This document shows positions 17,167-27,244 of a DNA stretch of 64,000 bases, one piece after another. Under the pieces are notes generated by a model, which worked only from the letters and a program-made list of their open reading frames with translations, was not told the origin of the DNA and did not search any database. Within the stretch, counting starts at the first letter, position 1, and every line of letters starts with the position of its first letter. A program made the translations under genes and the position numbers. The DNA is from Haliclona indistincta (lineage: Eukaryota > Porifera > Demospongiae > Haplosclerida > Chalinidae): NCBI GenBank assembly GCA_964017065.1, contig OZ024787.1, positions 6,834,996 to 6,898,995 on the forward strand, in the 5' to 3' direction.

Positions 17167-18802
17167 GATACCACTAGTACTAATCTAACAGTCACATTAT
17201 GTTAACCCTTTGCACACCCCAGTATGAGCTAAAGAGTAGCTTGAACTAATAGTAACATAATATTATTTGTTTGTCCTGCATTGTAGTAGACTTATTTTAT
17301 TTCACAAGCTGTATTCAAACTGTTCATAAAACAATTTCTTTGTCAGTTGGGAGGTAGTACGATTTAGAACAGTGGGTTTCAACTGAGTTCTCAGTGCTAT
17401 CATTGATCACCTCTATTATGTAGACCCGGACTCCCGGAGATGGTTGAAGCCAGATTGTGTGATTACATGGTTCACGTGTTCGCAACATAGCGACGGACTT
17501 AACAAGTCTACCGGGAGCGTTCCAGCATGATTGTGTTAATGGGAAACTCGATCCTTACATTAGCTTGTTATCAAGTGTACGACTTCGCCACATTAATGAT
17601 ATTCATATGCTTGGAACAAGGCTCATGTACATGTTGTTGTCACAGACCTATTAACAACCCGTCAACCCAGGAGGAAAAGAACTATCACAAAATAATAAAC
17701 AAAGGTAGTGCAGTGGATTTTGATTAGTTATCAGATATAGTCTCATGTGTAAATAGTCTCCGTCAGCTCTTGAATATGAAGTATTGAATGAGCCTTGCAT
17801 GAGTTGCTTAGTAATAGACAGACTGAAACCGAATGCTGGGATCATCACAGTGTGTTATATTATATATAAGCTATAGCTACTGTTGATTTCTATAGTTCAC
17901 ACTACATATAAACTGGAAGCAGCTAGGAGCGCTCCTGTGAAAAGTCAATTTTACAATCTTTACCTGATCATAAAGCACATGGATATTGTATCACACTCTT
18001 TATAATTATTACACCCACTATACGCCCTTGACTACACTGAGCAATGTAAACAAAATTTAATGGCTGCGAAAATGTTTGTCCTGTGCAAGAACTTGTTTGT
18101 TCACACTAAAAATGCTGTCTTGGTGGGCCGGTTGTAATGACATTACCATAGCACAAAGCAGTAGCATAGCAAAGTGACTACAGCACTATACACACATTCT
18201 GCAGTGCCAAGACAAGCATTACTACTGTTTACTCAAGACTGAAAGAGTTGCAAACATGTGTAAATTGAAGAAGTCCTGAGATTGGAAGCAGTGTAGCAAG
18301 TGTTAATTTGTGAGCATAGAATCTCAAAGCTCTGGTGAAAATCCGCTAGAATGCAATTGTTATCCACTTCATCATCATCTTGGCTAATTATTTACTAAAA
18401 TATGTATAGGTGCAACAATGTAATTGTAGTATGCATGATGACTGTGGTCCTCGATCTGATCTAGAACTTAAGGTCGGATTAAATTTTAACCTGTTGTAAG
18501 GCTAAGCATTGCACTTCGCCTTCGGTTGCTAGTCTTTGCTTTGTGACAGTTGACTCCGCTTGAATTTCTTATGTTCCTGCAGGACATGTAGTGATACCTG
18601 TTCATCTACGTTTTACGAAGCTCTAAAAAAAAGAGTCATTGACAAAGCCCTAAAAAGCGATTGTTTATGCACTTGGAAGTGTTGCAGGTTTAGCCCGCCT
18701 ACGTTCAATGAAAATTAGTAGGCGTGGTCAAGCCCACGTGGCGTTTGAGTGTTCGCTGTTGCTGCCGAGGTTGCTGTTGTTCTGATCAGAGTAGCTGTTG
18801 TC
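17167..18802. other. Intergenic, no gene recognised
   Basis: This is the 1.6 kb between the G gamma stop and the MSH2 start. No open frame has recognisable content and I see no strong inverted or tandem repeats. The last 100 bp before 18803 should hold the MSH2 promoter; a cacgtggc motif (18735) lies about 65 bp upstream. Confidence 0.6.
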
Positions 18803-21800
18803 ATGGCGGTAGTAGTACCGATTCAGCAGACTATCCTGGGTGAGAGAGGAATAATGCGGTAATGATTGTGTTTACTGCTGCGCTGTTCTGTACAGATGGT
18901 GGCAGTGAAGTTGGATTCATCAAGTTCTACCAAAGCATGCCCCAAGTGTGTACTGTAGATCTCATTTCTCGTGTATTTTACGTGACTGTATTGTTTTACT
19001 ATCAGAAGCCAGAGACTACTCTAAGAGTGTTCGACAGAAATGTTTGTCACACACTGTTGGTTACCATGGCAACAGCATGTCTATTGTTCTCTACAGGAGT
19101 ACTACACTGTGCATGGAAGGGACGCCTTGTTTACGGCTAATGAATTTTTCCGTACTATGTCGGTTGTGAAATATCTCGGAAAAGGTTGACTCAGAGTGTG
19201 TTGAGCTATGTCGTGTCTATGTGTTTATTTGTTGTTAGGTGCATCAAGGCTAGAGGGTGTGATACTGAGCAAGACAAATTTCGAGTCTTTTGTTCGTCAG
19301 CTTTTACTAGTGCTGCAGTATCGTGTCGAGGTGTACAGGAACTCGACCAAGAGTGGGAATGACTGGAAACTGACCTTTAAGGCATGACACGTGTATTTCA
19401 GCTCTCTTACTCTGCCTCTCACTCTTCAGGCGTCTCCTGGTAATCTCCAGCAATTAGAGGACATCGTCTACAACACTGAAAATATTCATACCACTACTAT
19501 CGTTATGGCGATCAAGCTCGCTAGCCAGGGAGACCAAAAAGTTAAAAAACAAATTATTATTCTTATTTTTAAATTATTTTTAACATACTTCAGGTAGTGG
19601 GTGTGGCTTATGCTGATACCACCTCTCGTGAGCTGGGCGTGTGTGAGTTCTCAGATAATGACCAGTTCTCTAATGTGGAGGTGTGGTTTATTTCTTTGTG
19701 CACGGTTTCCAACATGCATTCACCTTCCACAGTCTATCCTGGTCCAGCTAGCTCCTAAAGAGTGTCTCCTTTCAGCAAGTGACTCCATTGCTGATGGTAG
19801 CAAGCTGCGTCAAGTTGTACAGCGCTGTAACATACTCATCACTGAACGAAAGAAAAGTAGAATGTGTTCACAAACACACCATTGTGATATGATACTGTGT
19901 GTGTGTAGGTGAATTCACTTCAAAAGATATTGAACAGGATTTGAATAGGTTACTGAATCTATCGTCAGGATCTAGCTCCACTTTACGTAAGTTATTTCAA
20001 CTTTTTGCATTGTTTGAGTGTAATGTGTATTTTATATAGCTCAGTTTGATCTTACAGTTGCTATGGTTTCACTGTCTCCACTCATAAAATATCTTGAGGT
20101 ACTTACTGCACACACACAAAGACAGTTTATCCACCACCTTCACACAAGCCCAGGCATAGTTTACCAACCCTCTTTGTAAACATATAATACCACTAAATCC
20201 TTTTCTTTAGCTTCTTTCTGATGATTCAAATTTTGGTTCCTACAATTTGAAGACCTTTGACCTCTCCCGGTACATGAGGCTTGATGCTGCTGCAGCTCGC
20301 GCACTCAGTCTGGAGCCAGTTCCCGGGGAAGACAAATCCATGAATCTGATTGGTCTACTGAACAAGTGCCACACCCCTCAAGGAAAGCGTCTGTTATCAC
20401 AGTGGGTCAGACAACCACTGATGGACCCTCATCGTATAGGTGGGTGTGGTCAAAATAGATCCAATTTATGAGGACTCCATAATTTTTCGTCAGAGGAGCG
20501 GCTGAATATTGTTGAGGTGTTGTTCAATGATACCACACTCAGGCAGAACCTGATGGAGACTCACCTTCGCTTGCTGCCCGACTTCTCTCGTCTTGCAAAG
20601 AAGCTCCAACGAGGAAAAGGGTCTCTTCAGGTTGGCTTGAGTCCCTATTGGTCTTCATTTGTTTCTTTATCTCTAGGACTGTGTGCGTATATACCAGGCA
20701 GTGCAACACTTACCAAACTTGGTAGAATTATTGACCAGTTACAATGGCGATCACAAGATGCTGTTAGATGAGATGTTTACCACTCCATTAAAGGTACAGC
20801 ACCATTACCATCATTACTATCACCATCACTACTATCACCATCACTATCACCATCACTACTATCACTACCTCCACTACTATCACCATCACTACTATCACTA
20901 CCTCCACTACTATCACCATCACTACTATCACCATCACTACTATCACCATCACTACTATCACCATCACTACTATCACCCTCACTACTATCACTACCTCCAG
21001 TATCACCATCACTACTATCACCATCACTACTATCACTACCTCCACTACTATCACCATCACTACTATCACCATCACTACTATCACTACCTCCACTACTATC
21101 ACCATCACTACTATCACCATCACTACTATCACCATCACTACTATCACTACCTCCACTACTATCACCATCACTACTATCACCATCACTACTATCACTACCT
21201 CCACTACTATCACCATCACTACTATCACTACCTCCACTACTATCACCATCACTACTATCACCATCACTACTATCACTACCTCCACTACTATCACCATCAC
21301 TACTATCACCATCACTACTATCACTACCTCCACTACTATCACCATCACTACTATCACCATCACTACTGTCACTACCTCAACTATCACCATCACTACCTCA
21401 ACTATCACCATCACTACTGTCACTACCTCCACTATCACCATCACTACTGTCTATCATTATTTTCTTTATTACATTTTACAGGATATACAGAATGATTTTA
21501 CTAAGTATCTTGAGATGGTTGAGTCCACTATTGATCTGAGCATGGTCTCACAACATGAGTACGTGATACTGCCGTCATTTGACGAGACTCTACAGCGTAT
21601 GTGTTGGTCGTGTGTAGGTATTGTGTGTAACTAGTTTCTCTGCAGAGCTTCGTTCAGATATGGATGAAATTGAAGTCAAAGTAAACTCGATATTCATGAA
21701 GGTAGAGTTTAGTTGCTAGCCAGCCTTTCAAATGCCTAGAGAGTGTAACTTGACGTGACAGCTACTATAGAGTACTAAGAGTGTGTTTCTTGGTTTGTTG

Positions 21801-23693
21801 TCCTTAGACTGCTAACACTCTATCACTGGAGACTGGGAAAACCATAAAACTCGAAAGCAACTCCCAGCTGGGATATTTCATGAGAGTTACTAAAAAGGTA
21901 TTGATAATACAGAATATAGGTTGAGTCCACTCTTATCTCTCTTTCAGTCAGAGAAGGGCCTCAGGAACCAGTCTTCTCTCATTGTCCTCGAGACACGTAA
22001 CGATGGTGTACGGTTCACAACCTCACTTCTCCGTTCTCTAAGTCATGATCACCTCTCACTGAAGGATCAGTATAATAGTGCCCAGAGCAACCTCTCTGAA
22101 GAGGTCCTCTCAATAGCTGGTAAAACAATAATTAACATACCCTTTCAGGTAATGCTGACAATCTTTCTTTCTGTTTAGCTGGTTATTGTGAGCCTCTCCT
22201 AGTATTGAACAGTGTTACTGCTCAACTTGATGTGTTCACAAGGTCAGTCTGTTGTGCGTGAAGCTGCATGATTTTTTGATTTTTTTTGTCTTGCAGTTTT
22301 GCTCATGTGTCAGCATCGGCTCCCATACAGTATGTGAGACCGGTTATTACTCCTCAAGGTGAGAGCTAAAGTATTTGGTAAAGGGTTAAACTATTCCCTT
22401 TAGGAGACGGCAGTATTGTTTTAGAAGGAGCAAGGCACCCATGTTTGGAGATGCAGGATGACATAGCCTTCATACCAAATGATGTTCATCTTATCCGTGG
22501 TAAGATTTGGTGATATTATACTTGATCGTTTTTGTCAATCCGTATCTTTTCACTATAGGTGAAGACATGTTCCAGATCATAACCGGACCGAACATGGGAG
22601 GAAAATCAACCTACATTAGAACAGTGAGTGTGGATGGGTGTAACTGTTGACATTCTCTAAGTCTCTTCTGTTTTTATGTAGGTAGGTGTGGTCGTGTTGA
22701 TGGCTCAGATTGGCTGTTTCGTACCGTGTACCTCAGCATCAGTGGGTGTGGTCGACTGTGTGCTAGCTCGAGTGGGTGCTGGTGACTCTCAACTGAAGGG
22801 CGTGTCCACGTTTATGAGCGAGATGCTGGAAACAACTACAATTTTGAAAGTATGCAACAACCAGCTTGTGATCAGTTATATTGACTGTGTATGTTCAGAC
22901 TGCTACCAAGGACTCACTGATCATTATTGATGAGTTGGGTCGAGGGACTTCGACTTATGATGGATTTGGACTAGCCTGGGCTATATCAGAGTTAGAAGCA
23001 CACTCACACTAACCACTTCTTACACACTCACACACACTTCATCATCACCTCTCTTTTAGACACAGATTATTTTCAATACCATATAGCCGGTTATTTTCGA
23101 CGGTCAAATATTTCGTTAGTAAAATTTTAGATTGGATCTAATTTTCGATGCTCACTCGCCGTTCGAAAATAAAATCCAGGCTAAAATTTATTGCCCTTCA
23201 TCTGGAACTCAATGGCGTCGAAACGTTGGGGAACTGTATAGTCGTTAAACCACGCCAGCCACATTTTATGATTGTTCAATGGAACCACAGAGTAGAAGAG
23301 AAGTTGCTGTATCGCGGTGTCCGCCTTTTCGCTTATCATGCTAGTAAGACTATAAGTCTCTCGCGTGCAGCAGTGCGCATGGCAGACATTTCTCTAACAG
23401 AGGCGTTCAGTTTTACTGCTATCGCGGCATCAAGCTACCCGCTGCTACAGTCAGATTCTGGTAAGAAGCGTTGGAAGTGGGCTCTAGCCTCTATCTGATC
23501 TGTTTGCACGAGAAAATTTTGGGCGTTCAAAATTTTGGTATGGTTCAAATTTTCGAGGATTTAATTTTCAATCAGCAGTCGGTGATCGAAAATTAAATCC
23601 AGTCGAAAATTACCGGCTATACGGTATGCTGTCACTGTCACAAAACATCCTCTCTCTCCCTCTCTCTCTCTCTCCCTCTCCCTCTCCCTCTCC

Positions 23694-23757
<64 letters not shown>

Positions 23758-24508
23758 GGTACATAGCTACCAGTGTTGGTGCGCTATGTTTGTTTGCTAC
23801 TCATTTCCATGAGCTCACAGCTCTTGCTGATGTGGTAGCGACTGTGACTAACAGACATGTCTCAGCGCTGACCTCTGACGATACCCTCACCCTACTATAT
23901 CGCGTAAAGAAAGGTCAGCAGTGTGTGCTAAAAATAATAGTCTTGTGTATTATAAGATCTCTCTCTACTTCAGGTGTGTGTGATCAGAGCTTTGGCATTC
24001 ATGTTGCTGAGCTCGCCCATTTTCCCTCTAACGTGATTGAGGTGTGTGAGTTGTTTGTGCACGTATAGAATGTATTCTCTGAGAGTGTACGTGTCAGTAC
24101 AGTATTGTTTTTGCCTCAGGCTGCTCGCCAGAAAGCTGCTGAATTAGAGGTCTTTCACAACCATAGTCTTCATAGTAAAGGCAAGAGCATTACATTTTGA
24201 ATCTCTTCACATTTTTTGTGTGCATTCTTTAGAAGGAAATTCTCAACAAGATATTGCAGTTAGTTCAATACATACAATTCGTACCAGTGACATCACTAGT
24301 ACACGACCACTTACAACCAATGCACAAATAACTTGGCTGTCAATTTCTCTAGGAAGGGGAGGAGCTTATTAAGGAGTATCTTCGGGAAGTCAAGGCTCTA
24401 CCAGTGGACAGTATGAGTGACGAGGAGTTGGAGAGAGAGATGAAGAGACTAAAAGAGAAAGTGCTTGCCCACGGGAACACGTACATACAAACAATTCTCT
24501 CACAATAA
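18803..24508 (+). CDS. MSH2: DNA mismatch repair protein MSH2
   Basis: Twenty-eight exons join to 911 aa (human 934): 18803-18839, 18896-18945, 19006-19041, 19097-19184, 19239-19381, 19430-19540, 19594-19680, 19733-19856, 19909-19986, 20040-20098, 20211-20439, 20494-20630, 20677-20793, 21482-21596, 21646-21701, 21808-21897, 21948-22119, 22179-22242, 22297-22358, 22404-22499, 22559-22623, 22682-22849, 22899-22990, 23759-23913, 23974-24041, 24120-24174, 24233-24258, 24353-24508. All phases agree. Visible: MutS domain I, lever and clamp regions, Walker [10 protein letters not shown], Walker [19 protein letters not shown], and the [12 protein letters not shown] signature region. It pairs with MSH6 or MSH3 to recognise mismatches in the nucleus. 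Exon 5 appears to end at a GC donor (aag/gcatga). A minisatellite and a MITE lie in introns. AATAAA overlaps the stop codon. Confidence 0.96.
20794..21470. repeat. Minisatellite, 15-bp family, in MSH2 intron 13
   Basis: About 680 bp of cactactatcaccat units mixed with cactactatcactacctc variants, in blocks of 2-4 units. The open frames through it on both strands (HYHH-type and VMVIV-type) are products of the repeat and not genes. Confidence 0.95.
23079..23624. mobile_element. TA-flanked MITE, family CCGTATAGC, copy 2, in MSH2 intron 23
   Basis: The left end ccatatagccggttattttc and the right end gaaaattaccggctatacgg are inverted copies, both flanked by TA. The element is about 546 bp. It contains a 116-codon open frame with no recognised domain. 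Inner inverted repeats (cgaaaattaaatcc-like) lie near both ends. It makes this MSH2 intron by far the longest after the minisatellite intron. Confidence 0.83.
23651..23757. repeat. (CT)n microsatellite forming the polypyrimidine tract of MSH2 exon 24
   Basis: About 105 bp of nearly pure CT runs up to the acceptor ctctccag at 23758, so the polypyrimidine tract of this splice site is itself a microsatellite. Confidence 0.95.
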
Positions 24509-24647
24509 AGATCAGTGAGCTGACCTGTGTATTAACAAACTGTTGTATTACAAACTCTTCCATTATATTCAACATAACACAATTATTTATGATAAGTATC
24601 AGTTGGTACAACACACACACAGTCATAGCTATAGCACTGCTCATAAC

Positions 24648-25652
24648 TCAATTCATGGACCGGTACACCGCCTCACTGTACTCTATAGTGTTATTGCCCA
24701 TTGATACGAGGTTATTCTGAGACCAGGCTGCGTCCCAAACCATTGCCCCTCCAAATGCAGGATCACTATTGACCAGTTTGAAGAGGTTGGGCAGTGAATT
24801 TGCATTGACGTAGCCATTGCCTTTAGGGTCAGCATAAAGACCTACTAGGATCTTGATTTTGGGGTTGCTGGTCTGCAGCGATGACCACTGCTTCCACGAT
24901 TTGATGAAGTCGGAAGTGCTGCCCTCTGTGTACTTGCAGTAGTTGTTATAGAATTGGACATTGAGGAAGTCGACAGCTGTGATAGCATCTTGCAGTGGGG
25001 TACCCTGGCTGGGACCGAGATGGGCATCAGGGAACGGGCACTGTGGAGCAGCTGATATATAATACTGGTTGTCGCTTGCAGTCATGAGAGCTCTTATCTT
25101 TTTGACAAATGCAACGTAGCCAGTCTTGGCACTGGCTTCAATATCCAGGTCTATTCCATCAAGAATAGTACTGTCGAATGGACGAGGTACGTTAGGATCT
25201 TTGCCACCCAAGAACATGTTCCATATTGTAGTGGCAAACTGCTCTGCTTGGTCATCACTGCTGAATCCATACAAGCCAACAGCCCCACCCAGAGATATCA
25301 TCACTCGTTTTTGCTTCGACTGGCACACTTTGATCTGGTACCCAATTTCTGGGCAATGGAACAAAGAGACATATTTGTCGAATAGTGTCCCGCAGTGATC
25401 GGCAAAATTGATTCCTGGAAGTTGTCCCGGGTTGCGTGGGTCAAAGAAAATGTCCAAAAACCCTAAGATGATCGTGGTGTAGTTTTTCTCGCATACCACT
25501 GAGAGAGGTTTCTCGTAATCGGCTTTGCTTGGAAAGCTCCCCGAGGCGCTGTTCTGCCCCCAATAGACGATGTTCTCCAAGGACCTGGCAGCACTTGAAG
25601 CAACGAGCAAGCAGCTGATAGCAGCAACAAGAACGATCAATCCACGAGCCAT
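24648..25652 (-). CDS. Secreted class III (hevamine-type) chitinase, GH18, intronless
   Basis: A single open frame of 334 aa begins at the ATG at 25652. It starts with a signal peptide (MARGLIVLVAAISCLLVASS) and then the first TIM-barrel strand NIVYWGQNSASGSF. The catalytic motif is DGIDLDIE at residues 165-172, with D170 and the proton donor E172 present. Later barrel strands include YYISAAPQCPFPDAHLG, FLNVQFYNNYC and GAMVWDAAW. All are features of plant/fungal/bacterial class III chitinases, rather than the GH18 chitinases usual in animals. A longer frame could start at 25829, but that would run into the divergent gene, and only the 25652 start gives a signal peptide. It is convergent with MSH2 (139 bp) and divergent from TTLL9 (204 bp). 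Substrate is inferred from family; horizontal origin is possible. Confidence 0.93.
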   Translation of the reverse strand: MARGLIVLVAAISCLLVASSAARSLENIVYWGQNSASGSFPSKADYEKPLSVVCEKNYTTIILGFLDIFFDPRNPGQLPGINFADHCGTLFDKYVSLFHCPEIGYQIKVCQSKQKRVMISLGGAVGLYGFSSDDQAEQFATTIWNMFLGGKDPNVPRPFDSTILDGIDLDIEASAKTGYVAFVKKIRALMTASDNQYYISAAPQCPFPDAHLGPSQGTPLQDAITAVDFLNVQFYNNYCKYTEGSTSDFIKSWKQWSSLQTSNPKIKILVGLYADPKGNGYVNANSLPNLFKLVNSDPAFGGAMVWDAAWSQNNLVSMGNNTIEYSEAVYRSMN

Positions 25653-25856
25653 CTTGCACGTCGTGACCTTAGCTTCTGCATACTCCGAGTGCGGACCTAC
25701 ACATTTACCGAGCTCGTGTTTTACTAATATGGAAGCAAAGACGTGTAGACAGGGCAACAGTGTACATAGTTCCTCGACCAGGCACGTGTTGCATGTTCGA
25801 GGAGCTCGAGTGTTGCTACTAGCAACCAATCAACAGGTGTGGCGGGTACACGTAAA
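25653..25856. promoter_or_regulatory. 204-bp bidirectional promoter between chitinase (-) and TTLL9-like gene (+)
   Basis: The two ATGs are head-to-head with only 204 bp between them, so both promoters must lie here or inside the genes. A gttgctac-tagcaacc pair (about 25812-25827) resembles the imperfect palindrome bound by RFX factors, which drive ciliary genes. That would fit a tubulin polyglutamylase of cilia (inference). Confidence 0.55.
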
Positions 25857-27200
25857 ATGGCCGCCAAGGCGGAAAGGAAAGATGTTGCCGGGAAAACAGC
25901 AACTACTATGGTTATATCACATCCAGGAGCTAGAGCTCACAGATCCGGCAAGATCACTAGCGGTCGACAGATCCGCTTCAAATGCTTTCTGAACAACACG
26001 ATTGCTGATGTAATGCGCAGTCGAGGCTGGCAGGAGGTGAAAGACCCTGATGGCGAGTGGGATTTCTTCTGGTGCGACGTTGGATGGATGAGAGAACATT
26101 TTGATCACTGCTATCTAGAGGAACACCAGAGAGTTTGCCATTTTCGAAACCACTACGAACTCACAAAGAAAAACTTGATGGCAAAGAACTTGAAGAGACT
26201 CAAGAAGACTCTGGAGAAGGAGTCGAAGCACGAGGCAGCTAAGTGTGACTTCTTTCCCACCACGTTTGAGCTTCCTTCAGAATACCACATCTTTGTGGAA
26301 GAGTTCAAAAAGAACCCCGGCTCGATATGGATCATGAAACCGGCCGGTAAGGCACAGGGCAAGGGAATCTTTCTGTTCCGTAAGCTCAAAGACATCACAG
26401 ACTGGAAGAAGGAGGACTACTACACAGCTCACAGAGAAGATGACAAGGAGCCTCCAGAGACGTATGTGGTGCAACGGTACATACAGCACCCGTACCTGAT
26501 CGGAGGGAAAAAGTTTGACATACGTACCTATGTCCTGGTCGTGTCATACACCCCACTCAAGGTGTGGCTGTATCGTAGTGGGTTCGCTCGCTTCTCTAAC
26601 ACTCGGTACTCTCTCGACTCTATCAGTGACACCTTTGTGCATCTCACCAACGTAGCTATCCAGAAGACAGCTCCTGACTATGACCCAGAGAAAGGCTGCA
26701 AGTGGTCTCTGCAAGAGATGAGGATGTTCCTGGTAGCCAAGCATGGAGATGAGGTGGTAGATCGACTGTACAGACAGATAGATGAGATTTTCATCAAGAG
26801 TTTGCAGAGCATACAAAAGATCATGATCAATGACAAGCATTGTTTTGAGCTCTACGGGTTTGATCTCATGATGGATAAGAATCTCAAGCCGATCATTATC
26901 GAGGTGAACGCTTCACCCAGTCTGACAGCAAGCAGCCCTACTGACTATGACCTTAAGTTTGGGCTCTTAGAGGACATGCTGCATGTAGTGGACATGGAGG
27001 GAAGGCTGACTGGGAACGAGAAGAGAATCGGCGGGTTTGATCTGCTGTGGAACGATGGACCAGTTGCATCTGATGAGCTAGCATTGAACTGTGGACAACC
27101 ACTCACTTACTCCACCAACAGCTTCCTCGGTTGCTACAATGACAGAGTAGAACAATTGAAACAACTTTTTAAAGTGTCCCCTGTTGACAGGGATCAATAA
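25857..27200 (+). CDS. TTLL9: Tubulin polyglutamylase, TTLL9-like, intronless
   Basis: A single exon of 447 aa. The start is the ATG at 25857 in a good context; a GTG 18 nt upstream is in frame but unlikely. The TTL/ATP-grasp domain is complete: [17 protein letters not shown] near the N-terminus, [18 protein letters not shown] (ATP lid and phosphate loop), [43 protein letters not shown], and the Mg-binding [16 protein letters not shown]. The block order and length match TTLL9 of animal cilia and flagella, which adds glutamate side chains to tubulin. It is intronless while its neighbours have 28 and 15 exons, so it may be an old retrocopy that replaced the parent. Its stop lies 44 bp before the next ATG. 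Confidence 0.9.
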   Translation: MAAKAERKDVAGKTATTMVISHPGARAHRSGKITSGRQIRFKCFLNNTIADVMRSRGWQEVKDPDGEWDFFWCDVGWMREHFDHCYLEEHQRVCHFRNHYELTKKNLMAKNLKRLKKTLEKESKHEAAKCDFFPTTFELPSEYHIFVEEFKKNPGSIWIMKPAGKAQGKGIFLFRKLKDITDWKKEDYYTAHREDDKEPPETYVVQRYIQHPYLIGGKKFDIRTYVLVVSYTPLKVWLYRSGFARFSNTRYSLDSISDTFVHLTNVAIQKTAPDYDPEKGCKWSLQEMRMFLVAKHGDEVVDRLYRQIDEIFIKSLQSIQKIMINDKHCFELYGFDLMMDKNLKPIIIEVNASPSLTASSPTDYDLKFGLLEDMLHVVDMEGRLTGNEKRIGGFDLLWNDGPVASDELALNCGQPLTYSTNSFLGCYNDRVEQLKQLFKVSPVDRDQ

Positions 27201-27244
27201 TTTTTGTGGGTGTGGCTCATTAAAATTTAACCACGTGTGTAGAA

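Noticed and set aside
20683..21495. Open frames of 270 and 218 codons rich in His/Tyr and Val/Met
   Set aside because: They are translations of the MSH2 intronic minisatellite; exon 13 ends at 20793 and exon 14 begins at 21482.
23561..23764. Arg/Glu repeat open frame on the minus strand
   Set aside because: Translation of the (CT)n microsatellite in an MSH2 intron.
25653..25829. N-terminal extension of the chitinase by 59 residues
   Set aside because: It would displace the signal peptide from the N-terminus and consume nearly all of the 204 bp divergent promoter.
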